Shown one piece after another: positions 56,337 to 64,000 of a stretch of 64,000 bases of DNA. The first letter of the stretch is position 1; every line of letters begins with the position of its first letter. Below the pieces are notes generated by a model, which was given only the letters and a program-made list of their open reading frames with translations, did no database searches and was not told the DNA's origin. The translations under genes were made by a program, and so were the position numbers. Origin of the DNA: Doryteuthis pealeii (taxonomy: Eukaryota; Mollusca; Cephalopoda; Myopsida; Loliginidae); assembly GCA_023376005.1 (NCBI GenBank), contig CM042181.1, positions 22,742,011 through 22,806,010 of the forward strand, written 5' to 3'.

Positions 56337-57235
56337 GAGTGTAATCACCTCAGCTAAATAATGAACCATTAATTATTTTTTTTATTAGAAAGAAAGGGCA
56401 GGAAAAGGACATGCTACACAGAAAAAAATATAATGAAAGAAAAAGTAGGGAATGATAGAGCAAGTGAGCGCACGGAAGCAATAATGTTTAATTGTTTCAA
56501 TCAAAAGAAGGAAAGAAAGTGAGAGTTAAATGAAGAATATTATACTTATTACATACTGAACTAAATTTGCAATAGCTCTTGCTCTTAACTCTTAAAGTCC
56601 TCCTATACCACCTCATTCTACCCGGCTGGAAGTCACATTTGTTTTAACTAATCAGCCCCAAATGATAGCCTTTGTTTAAATTTAATATTAAACATATGTA
56701 GAAATCTTTGATTTAAGGGAAATAATAGTTAACTTTTTTTTTTAGCCATTTATTGATAAATCCTTATATGAATGGGGCTCTGGACTTTGTTTAAATGTAA
56801 TATTAAACATATCTAGAAGTTTTTGATTTAAGGGAAATAATAGGTAACTTTAAATGAAAAGGCCATTTTTTGATAAATCCTTATACGAATGGGGCTCTGG
56901 ACTTTGTTTAAATGTAATATTAAACATATATAGAAGTCTTTAATTTAAGGGAAATAACAGGTAACTTTGAAATGAAAAGGCCATTTTTAGCCATTTTTTT
57001 GATAAATCCTTAGAGGAATGGGGATCTGGACTTTGTTTAAATGTAATATTAAACATATTTAGAAGTTTTTGATTTAAGGGAAATAATAGGTAACTTTAAA
57101 TGAAAAGGTCATTTTTTTTTAAATATATCCTTATAGGAATACTCTGGACTTAGAAAAATCTCAACAGGATGTTAAGAGTTTAATGTTGTAATAATCAAAT
57201 AAATCATACTGTGATATATCCACAGGTCCTGCTAG
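56337..57235 (+). mobile_element. Helitron-2 copy interrupted by a MITE
   Basis: The left part (56337-56584) aligns with 9440-9680 ('ATCACCTCAGCTAAATAATG', 'GACATGCTACACAGAAAAAA'). The right part (57181-57235) aligns with 9690-9746 and ends in the hairpin and CTAG before T. The MITE at 56585-57180 sits between them. Confidence 0.65.
56585..57180 (-). mobile_element. Minisatellite-bearing MITE (about four internal units)
   Basis: Ends TTAACTCTTAAAGTCC and GGATGTTAAGAGTT. The interior has about four copies of the unit with 'TGATTTAAGGGAAATAA' and 'TAAATCCTTATA-GAATGGGG', plus the end segment 'CTACCCGGCTGGAAGTC'. Inserted inside Helitron-2. Confidence 0.75.
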
Positions 57236-57329
57236 TTTTAAACATAATTTCTGTTGAGTTTGATTTTTCATTTGATTAAAACTAAAATTGTCCGATTTCA
57301 AAACGGCAGTCAGTTTTTTTTTTGGGGCG

Positions 57330-57765
57330 GGGGTTTTCTCCAGCTAATTACTCTGTGTAGGGGCAAACTGGTCTTTTATAAGCTGAGCACAGCAACTAAT
57401 CTAGGAGAAGGAAAACTCTGAATTTGAACCTATTACGCTCTGGTAGAGCCAGGTTAGCTCAGTCGGTAGATCGTTCGGCTAGAAACCAAGGCTTCCTAGT
57501 TCGATACCGGACCTCGCCAACTCAGCGTATAAGTAGCACAGGATCTGTGCGGTAAAGTAAGGAGATGATGGTAGGTTTGGTGCTCCACCTCGGACGCTAA
57601 AATAATCTCCTTGGTCTAGCGTAAGTAAAAAGGGGATAAACTCCCTCGCTAATTGGCTGATACCGACTTTAGGCCGCCCTGACGACTTTACCTTACTTAC
57701 ACTCAGCTTAAAAATTGATCTTGTGTCACATCCTGCCCGTATGGAGGGGGGGTAGGTAAATACAG
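57330..57765 (+). repeat. SINE-B split by a SINE-A
   Basis: SINE-B body segments lie at about 57345-57440 ('AGGAGAAGGAAAACTCTG') and 57693-57765 ('GATCTTGTGTCACATCC'), in the right order around an inserted SINE-A. Confidence 0.75.
57441..57692 (+). repeat. SINE-A inserted into SINE-B
   Basis: A box TAGCTCAGTCGG, B box AGTTCGATACCGG, and the body to 'GGCCGCCCTGACGAC'. The flanks TTACGCTC and TTACACTC look like a target-site duplication with one mismatch. Confidence 0.75.
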
Positions 57766-57842
57766 CTTGGGACTAACAAAAAGACTTTACAAATGTTAGC
57801 ATCAAAAGGAAGGAAATTATTCTACAAGGTATGTCAGAAAAC

Positions 57843-58636
57843 GGTAATTCATGAGGAAGTGCGTCCCGGTCTCCTGCCTCAAGAGTTGCTGCCCGGTGAC
57901 TATTAAAATAACGACCGAGCTCAGTCTATTCAAAACTATTCATCTAAGAAGCAGAAGAAGAAGAAGAAAATAATGGTTTATTTTCACACATTACACAATA
58001 TAAACAATGTCTCATAAAACAAAACAAAAAACAAAAAAGTTAATGTTGATTGTTGTAGTGATGTGTGGAGGATGATCACTAATTAGGATTGAGCCTATTC
58101 TAGTAGTGTTCACCTCAGTTATCTTTTAATTATTTATTTGGTAATTTATGAGGAAGTGCGTCCCAGTCTCCTGCCTCAAGAGTTGCTGCCCGGTGACTAT
58201 TAAAATAACGACCAAGCTCAGTCTATTCAAAACTATCCATCTTCATATCTATCTATCTATCTATCTCAATTTGTTCATATTTATCTATATTACTTTAAAT
58301 ACTGAGATTTTTTTATTCATGTTTGTTTAATGTCTTGTTTTTAGTTTAAATAAACAAGAATTACGACAAAAAAAGAAGCTACCCCCCCCCAAATACATTT
58401 TTGTCGAAAATATATCTATCTCCATTTGTTCATATCTATCTATATTACTTTGTTTGTTTATCTATCTATCTATCTCAGTCTATTCCAAACTATATATCCA
58501 TCTTCATATCTAAACAAGAATTACGACAAATTACGATAAATAAACAAGAATTACGACGAGCTGGGGTTGTTATTTTGATAGTCACCGGGTAGCAATTTTG
58601 AGGCAGGAGACTGGGACAACTTCCTCATAAATTACC
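57843..58636. repeat. FB1-family fold-back with doubled left arm
   Basis: Left arms at 57843 and 58139 (both GGTAATT-ATGAGGAAG, then 'TCTCCTGCCTCAAGAG'). The right arm ends GGCAGGAGACTGGGAC...CATAAATTACC at 58636. TCTA microsatellites and 'ACAAGAATTACGAC' repeats lie in the spacer. Confidence 0.7.
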
Positions 58637-58639
58637 CAG

Positions 58640-59330
58640 AAAACTTCCAGGACTGGTGTCACAAAAAATTTATCTCAAATCCAAACTACAAGTTTTCCCC
58701 TTCAAACTAATTCCCCCTGGAATCTAATGTACTTTCCCATCCTTCTCTGCCACGCTTGCATGTACTCCTGGAAGGATTCTTCTGGGATTCTCCATAGCTC
58801 TGTCGTCACGGCCTTTTTGATGTCATGCAGATCCTCAAAACAGGTTCCCTTGATTACCCGCTTGAGGAAAAGGAAAAAAAATCATATGGAGCCGGGTCGG
58901 GCAAGTAGGGAGGTTCCTCCAGCACAGTGATCTTCTTCTGGGCCAGGAACTCTCGGATACTTGGGGGCAGTGTAGCAGATGCGTTATCATGGTGAAGCAC
59001 ACACGAGTTGTCCTGTTACATCTCTCACCTCTTCTCACACACTGAACGAAGCAAACGCCGCAGTATCTCTTTGTAGACATGCTGGTTGATCGTCTAGGCC
59101 TGTGGGACGAACTCGCAGTGGACGATGACCCTCACATCGAAGAATGCGATCAACCTAGAACTTTTCTGACATACCTCGTATGTATCATATACAGAACCTC
59201 CCCTTGGGGGGCAGCAGATCTCCAGGGATACAATAAGTGTATTCTAAGCCCATTTTTGAGTCTGGTCTGAAAAGGTCACGATGATGTCATATATCTGGTC
59301 TTCTGAGGAAGATATACCTTGAACATTTTT
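58640..59330 (-). pseudogene. Mariner-like transposase relic
   Basis: The minus strand, in one frame with stops and small lesions, reads 'FFDVRVIVHCEFVPQ' (first catalytic Asp region), 'INQHVYKEILRRLLRSV', 'VLHHDNASATLPPSIREFL' (second Asp in HHDN), 'EEPPYLPDPAPYDFFSFP' (equivalent of the PYSPDLAPxDFFLFP block) and 'AVTTELWRIPEESFQEYMQ', with a stop at 58709-58707. Earlier sequence encoding the helix-turn-helix end is not recognisable. Internal stops follow 'FVPQA' and 'CEKR'. Dead Tc1/mariner-superfamily copy, abutting the FB1-type fold-back. Confidence 0.8.
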
Positions 59331-59584
59331 GTTGTCTCTCTTTCTCCCTTGTGACCCTTGTTTGTTGTGCACCCTCAGCGGATGGGCCCCTGCGAAATGT
59401 TTTGAGCGTATATGTACAATGTGGCGATCCAGGGAAACAGCTAGATGACACGAGATGAACGGCCAGAAGGAAGTAGTGCAGAAGGAATGCAGGATGGGAT
59501 GCAGAGTAATGTGCAAAGAGGCCTCGCAGCCCGCCCGGTGGTGTTACACAAGCATTGGGTATTCCCTTAATAACATACCTATAC
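59331..59584. other. Non-coding, no recognised feature
   Basis: Probably the eroded rest of the mariner element or unique sequence. No repeat relationship seen. Confidence 0.35.
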
Positions 59585-59850
59585 CATATATATATATATA
59601 TTATAATATGATAAAATAAATATATAAAGGTTTTACATATCTATTTATTAGGTGACAAAGGAACATTCACAACCATATTGGTTTCATGCGAGGCAATCGT
59701 TAAGTGAAGATGTTACAAATGCAAGGAACCTGATGATTGCCTCGCATGAAACCAATATGGTCGTGAATGTTACTTTGTCATCTAATAAATAGATATGTAA
59801 AACCTTTATATATTTATTTTATCATATTATATATATATATATAAAAGAAA
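59585..59850. repeat. Palindromic element FB6 in a TA tract, carrying H3
   Basis: Arms of about 110 bp: 'ATATAAAGGTTTTACATATC', 'TTATTAGGTGACAAAGGAAC', 'ACCATATTGGTTTCATGCGA' and complements. Flanked by (TA)n on both sides. The arms diverge inside the hammerhead-like core: the right arm has CTGATGA, while the left arm equivalent reads TTAACGA. Confidence 0.85.
59722..59777 (+). ncRNA. Hammerhead ribozyme candidate H3
   Basis: CUGAUGA (59730-59736); stem II UGC/GCA with loop CUC and a U/U pair at its base; GAAA (59748-59751); stem III ACCA/UGGU with loop AUA; cleavage triplet GUC (59760-59762), the most common natural triplet. Stem I is AC/GU next to the core and then, after an internal loop, CAAGG (59722-59726) with CUUUG (59773-59777). 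Stem I is the weakest part. Inferred from sequence order alone. Confidence 0.5.
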
Positions 59851-60185
59851 AGTTGCCAGAGTGGCCTATTGTTGATATCAGCTGGACAGCAAGTGAGTCT
59901 ACCCCCTTTTCACTAGCAATAGACCAGGGAGATCCTTTTTGCGTCTACCATTAGCTCTCGACTTTACCACACAAATCCTATTTGTTCTACTCTTGCGGTC
60001 CTCACCAACTCAGCGCATGAGTAGCACAGCTTTGGTAATCTGATTTATGCAGTAAAGTGGGGAGCTGGCTGTAGGTGTAGCGCTCCACCTCAGACGCAAA
60101 AAACAATCTCCCTGATCTAGCACTAACAAAAAGGGGATAGACTCCCTCATTGTCCAGCTTTAACTAACATTAGGCAACTTCTTGA
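59851..60185. repeat. Two SINE-A bodies head to head
   Basis: The left half is inverted ('CAGCTGGACAGCAAGTGAG', 'TCTACCCCCTTTTCACTAGC') and the right half is forward ('GCGCTCCACCTCAGACGC', 'AAAGGGGATAGACTCCCTC'). The centre still has tRNA-like remnants. Confidence 0.65.
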
Positions 60186-60319
60186 CTTACTTACTTCTAT
60201 TGGAAATGCTGACCCTTGTTTAGATTTCATCACCCAAAAACCCCTGTTTTCTCTCTTTCTGCAAAATTATTGAATGTCAGGTTGACCTACAGAGAAATGG
60301 AACTTTGCTGAATCAATTG

Positions 60320-60800
60320 TACATATTTTCGTGTTGAGAGAGTGGGAGAGAGACAGAAAGAGAGAGAGGGAGGATGGGAGGGAAACAGAGAGAGAGGGAG
60401 AAAGAAAGAGAGAGAGAGAGAGTTATTGATCCCTCTGCCTTCCTAACCCAACCCCCCCTGGGGTGCGGTGAGGGGGGGGGTTAAAGGCAGTAAACAATTT
60501 TTTATCCAGTAACAATTTCATTTGGTTCACTGTTGAGAGAGAGAGGGAGGGAGGGAAACAGAAAGAGACAGACAGAAGAGAGAGAGAAAGAGAGAGAAGA
60601 GGGGGAACAGAGAGAGAGACATTTAGAGAGAGAGAGTGAGGAAACAGAGAGAGAGACATAGAGGGAGAAACAGAGAGAGAGAGAGTTATTGATCCCTCTG
60701 CCTTCCTAACTCACCCCCCTGGAGTGCGGTGAGGGGGGGGGGTTAAAGGCAGTAAACAATTTTTTATCCAGTAACAATTCGTTTCGTTCACTAAAAGATA
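60320..60800. repeat. GA-rich tract with a direct duplication of about 265 bp
   Basis: 'TTATTGATCCCTCTGCCTTC' through 'CAGTAACAATT' occurs at about 60422-60520 and 60685-60780, separated by (GA)n. Confidence 0.75.
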
Positions 60801-60894
60801 ACAGATATTCACACTTGAAAAATGCGCAACGTTTAACCAATAAAAATCATTTCAACATTATTTAAGGAAAAAATGGACACTCACTTTATTTATC

Positions 60895-61215
60895 TCTATG
60901 ATTTTTTTTCCACCACCAACGTCACAATTCCCTTAGTTATTTATGTTATATTCTCAATTGTGATAATTTAGAAAAGATGGACACTCGCTTTATTTGTTTC
61001 TCTGATCTTTTTTTTTGCGGGGGGGGGGGGGACATCTTCAAGAGAGCAAATTCCATTTTTTTTATCTATTATTATTCTAGCTATTATCTCTTATTATAAT
61101 GGAGATTGTGTGTCTCTCTCTGTCCGTAACCAAAACTATGTCCCCACCAACGTCACAATTCCCTTAGTTATTTAGATTATATTCTCAATGGTGATAATTT
61201 AGAAAAAATGAACTC
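60895..61215 (+). mobile_element. Helitron-1 family fragments
   Basis: A 5' end at 61087 (A then TCTCTTATTATAATGG) runs on to 'AACGTCACAATTCCCTTAG' and 'GTGATAATTTAGAAAA'. A partial copy of the same interior lies at about 60915-60985. No 3' hairpin is present. Confidence 0.6.
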
Positions 61216-61257
61216 TCATTTTGTCTCTTTGATTTTTGGAGGGGAGAAGCATCTTCA

Positions 61258-61345
61258 AGAGAACAAATTCCAAATAACAATAAAGATGAGGACAATAGTC
61301 CGAATAAAGCAGATAATACTAATCATCAAATCCTCATCTCAAACA
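61258..61345 (+). repeat. P1-type module, distal part
   Basis: 'AACAATAAAGATGAGGACAA' then 'TAGTCCGAATAAAGCAG', as in the outer arm of P1. Confidence 0.55.
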
Positions 61346-61444
61346 TTCAGAAAAATTCAATTTTTTAAAATTATTATTAATCTAGTTATAACATGTAAGG
61401 ATGTTATATTAACGTTGGAAGGTGTAAGTAAAGTAATCTCCCAA

Positions 61445-61945
61445 TGTAGATACATGAGTATACATAAAAACCATTCCGACAAATAAATAACAATATTTAT
61501 TCCGCAAGTGACGGAGATACATTTAAGAGAAAGATATACACAAAGAATACATATACAAATAGAAGTATATAAAATAGATACATAAATGTATTATGAGGAA
61601 ATAGACGTACGACACACATCGTAGAGAATGTCACTTACTGGTAGCTAGTAGATAGGGGGCAAAAGCCCCCTAACGACTTAGAGACAGTAGGCACCTAGAC
61701 CTCTATGAGTATACATAAAAACCATTTCGACAAAGGTGTAAAAGATAACAATATATTTATTCCGCAAGTGACGGAGATACATTCAGAGAAAGAAATACAC
61801 ACATACAAATAGAAGGTATATAAAACAGATACATAAATGTATTCTGAGGAAATAGACGTACGACTCGCGTTGTAGAGAATGTCACTTACTGGTAGCTAGG
61901 GGGCAAAATTCCCCTAACGGCTTAGAGACAGCAGGGACCTAGACC
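61445..61945. repeat. Tandem duplication, unit about 255 bp
   Basis: Two copies (about 61445-61700 and 61706-61945), each with 'GAGTATACATAAAAACCATT', 'TTTATTCCGCAAGTGACGG' and 'GAGAATGTCACTTACTGG'. No gene seen. Confidence 0.75.
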
Positions 61946-61989
61946 ATGTTTATCCGTCGCCGGTCTGAGTGAAAAGAGGCTAAGAAATT

Positions 61990-62290
61990 GTAGTTCTCGC
62001 TTGTGTCCAGATAACAACACCACCTATCGACCAAACCAACCATGGCAAGGGAAGATAACTCATTTCGAACTTATGTCCACCTAGACCTCGTTTTACTAAT
62101 CCAAATAGTTATTATAATAAAAATTATTTCAGCTGTAGAAGAGAAAATGGCTTACATTCAGGAACGAAGCATTTTCGCATATGCCTAACATGCATCATCA
62201 TCATCATCATCATCATCATCATTGATTGTCCTCAGGAGGTCCTCTGCGCAGTATCCAGTATCCATACAGAGCTGATCAATGTAGGTCTAG
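61990..62290. repeat. Direct repeat, left member
   Basis: Shares 'TAGTTCTCGCTTGTGTCC', 'CCATGGCAAGGGAAGATAAC' and 'CTCAGGAGGTCCTCTGCGC' with 62675-62960. A (CAT)n tract (62191-62222) is present only in this member. The pair could be eroded LTRs, but no LTR termini or primer-binding site are evident. Confidence 0.65.
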
Positions 62291-62674
62291 CAAACGAAAT
62301 GTACTTCAGCTTCTATCAAAGACAACGTAACACTTGAAGATCTTTAACAAACTAAGTTCGTCGTGTTTTGCCACGTCACCACTGTCCAACCGTCTCCTTT
62401 TATACTCGGTCTGGCCGAGAAACGTCACAATTCTCATCTCACCAGCTTAAAGACTTGCCACTATAAATTGCAGCCTCAAGGACACTCACAATTTTTACCT
62501 CCACGACTAGTCGGACTCGTCACATTTCTTCTTCCGCCCACACATACAACATGCCACCCGCTGTCTCTTCGATCGACAGACCGTTGTTGGCTCATCACAG
62601 GTTCGTGAGTTTTGCCATTCAATCTCGCTACAGTAGGTCTTTGCTAGACAGTGTGCACTGGCATACCCATGTGC
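62291..62674. other. Spacer between direct repeats, no recognised product
   Basis: Open frames on both strands are short and resemble nothing known to me. Confidence 0.4.
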
Positions 62675-62960
62675 TGGTTTGTAGTTCTCGCTTGTGTCCA
62701 GATACCAACGCCACCTATCGACCGAACCAACCATGGCAAGGGAAGATAACTCATTTCAAACTTATGTCCATCCAGACCTCGTTTTACTAACCCAACATAG
62801 CTATTATAATAAAGATTATTTCAGCTGTAAAAGAGAAAATGGCTTACATTGATTGTCCTCAGGAGGTCCTCTGCGCACTATCCAGTATCCACTCAGAGCT
62901 GATCAATGTAGATCTTTGCTAGACAGTGTGCACTGACATACCCATGTGCTGGTTTCCACA
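62675..62960. repeat. Direct repeat, right member
   Basis: Counterpart of 61990-62290, about 685 bp downstream, lacking the (CAT)n insertion. The short segment 'CTTTGCTAGACAGTGTGCAC' recurs at 62640 and 62913. Confidence 0.65.
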
Positions 62961-63081
62961 AGAGAATGTTGCTTATGAATTCTTCCTTGCTTCTTTAGCA
63001 ATATCCAGCATGTCTTGTTCATCTCACTCAGATAATTAATTGTGCTTGCGCATTATTTGAAATGAACTTAATTGTTATCAA

Positions 63082-63702
63082 AACTCTTAACATCCTGTTG
63101 AGAATTCTCTAAGTCCAGAGCCTCTTTCGTATAAGGATTTATCAGAAAATAGCTAAAAATGGCCTTTTCATTTCATGTTACCTGTTATTTCCCTTAAATC
63201 AAAGACTTCTAAATATGTTTAATATTACATTTAAACAAAGTCCAGAGCCCCATTCCTATAAGGATTTATCAATAAATGGCTAAAAATGGCCTTTTCATTT
63301 AAAGTTACCTGTTATTTCCCTTAAATCAAAGACTTCTAAATATGTTTAATATTACATTTAAACAAAGTCCAGAGCCCCATTCCTATAAGGATTTATCAAT
63401 AAATGGCTAAAAATGGCCTTTTCATTTAAAGTTACCTGTTATTTCCCTTAAATCAAAGACTTCTAAATATGTTTAATATTACATTTAAACAAAGTCCAGA
63501 TCCCCATTCCTATAAGGATTTATCAAGAATTGGCTAAAAATAACCTTTTCATTTCAAGTTACCTGTTATTTCCCTTAAATCAAAGACTTCTAAATATGTT
63601 TAATATTACATTTAAACAAAGGCTATCATTTGGAGTGGATTAGGAAAATGAATGTGACTTCCGGCTGGGTGGAATGAGGCGGTATAGGACTTTAAGAGTT
63701 AA
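63082..63702 (+). mobile_element. Minisatellite-bearing MITE, most complete copy (four units)
   Basis: Ends AACTCTTAACATCCTG and GGACTTTAAGAGTTAAA, a short inverted pair. Four near-identical units of about 118 bp, each with 'CATTCCTATAAGGATTTATC', 'TTATTTCCCTTAAATCAAAG', 'ATATGTTTAATATTACATTT'. Then the end segment 'TTCCGGCTGGGTGGAATGAG'. No protein. Preceded by the MITE-type segment 'GAACTTAATTGTTAT', which recurs before the next copy. Confidence 0.8.
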
Positions 63703-63766
63703 ATAATACAAAATTCCTAGCATAAAATTGTGCGTGCGCATTATCTGAAATGAACTTAATTGTTAT

Positions 63767-64000
63767 TAACTCTTAACATCCTGTTGAGAATTTTCAAGTC
63801 TAGAGCCCCATTCCTTAAGTATTTATCAAAAAAAGGCTAAAAATGTCTGTTTCATTTAAAGTTACCTGTTATTTCCCTTAAATCAAAGACTTCTAAATAT
63901 GTTTAATATTACATTTAAACAAAGGCTATCGTTTGGGGTAGATTAGAAAAATGAATGTGACTCCCAGCCGGGTGGAATGTGGTGGTATAGAATGTTAAGA
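63767..64000 (+). mobile_element. Minisatellite-bearing MITE, cut by window end (one unit)
   Basis: Starts AACTCTTAACATCCTG, has one internal unit and the end segment 'CAGCCGGGTGGAATGTGG', and reaches GTTAAGA at the last base. Confidence 0.75.

Noticed and set aside
62507..62734. Cys-rich minus-strand frame resembling a zinc-binding end
   Set aside because: No recognisable spacing or family. It overlaps a duplicated non-coding segment.
61990..62960. A pair of LTRs around a short internal region
   Set aside because: No TG/CA ends, primer-binding site or coding relic could be identified, so it is called a direct repeat only.
63082..63702. CRISPR-like array from evenly spaced repeats
   Set aside because: Units are contiguous near-identical minisatellite copies without unique spacers, in a eukaryotic MITE.

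Overview
The window looks like intergenic and intronic DNA from an animal with a repeat-rich, AT-rich genome. It has long introns bounded by GT/AG, many (TA)n, (CA)n and (CT)n microsatellites, tRNA- and 5S-derived SINEs, Helitrons, hAT and mariner relics and degenerate non-LTR retrotransposons. The mobile-element mix suggests a lophotrochozoan, probably a mollusc. That assignment is an inference from general knowledge, not something the sequence proves. No prokaryotic features are present.

Only one cellular gene is recognisable: the 3' part of an RBMX2 (Snu17/IST3) homologue, the RNA-binding subunit of the RES complex of the activated spliceosome. Three coding exons are visible: the RNP1 half of the RRM, the end of the RRM plus linker, and a long Ser-tract and Arg/Asp/Tyr/Gly-rich tail. 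The 5' exons are not seen.

Layout. 1-4.9 kb is a left flank of SINEs, fold-backs and an 8-bp-TSD MITE. About 4.9-18.98 kb is unit A (forward), 18.98-about 32.6 kb is unit B (an inverted copy of A), and about 32.6-46.3 kb is unit C (forward again). The order is therefore A, reverse A, A. RBMX2 exons appear three times, on +, -, +. Both turning points lie inside natural palindromes: P2, a TIR element just after the gene, and P1, a hairpin at the left end of the unit. The copies differ mainly by 1-2 nt indels; B also has a burst of errors near 31.65-32.1 kb, and A has a 100-N gap. An assembly or long-read fold-back artefact is the leading explanation, although an 18-nt in-frame difference and a changed minisatellite count hint that two haplotypes contributed. 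No copy carries all three exons unbroken, but exon 1 of A, exon 2 of C and most of exon 3 of B are each open.

46.3-64 kb is a right flank of 5S-derived SINEs, a LINE 3' fragment, pyrimidine-rich low-complexity DNA, AT-rich DNA, nested Helitron/hAT/MITE insertions, a mariner relic and tandem duplications.

The most interesting signal is a set of hammerhead-ribozyme-like motifs: 10955-10996 (+, repeated in B and C), 52055-52095 (-), 59722-59777 (+) and, more weakly, 6256-6303 (-). Two of them sit in fold-back elements where only one arm carries a complete catalytic core, because the inverted arm begins inside the core. A second notable element is a short-TIR MITE that carries a variable number of about 118-bp internal repeats.
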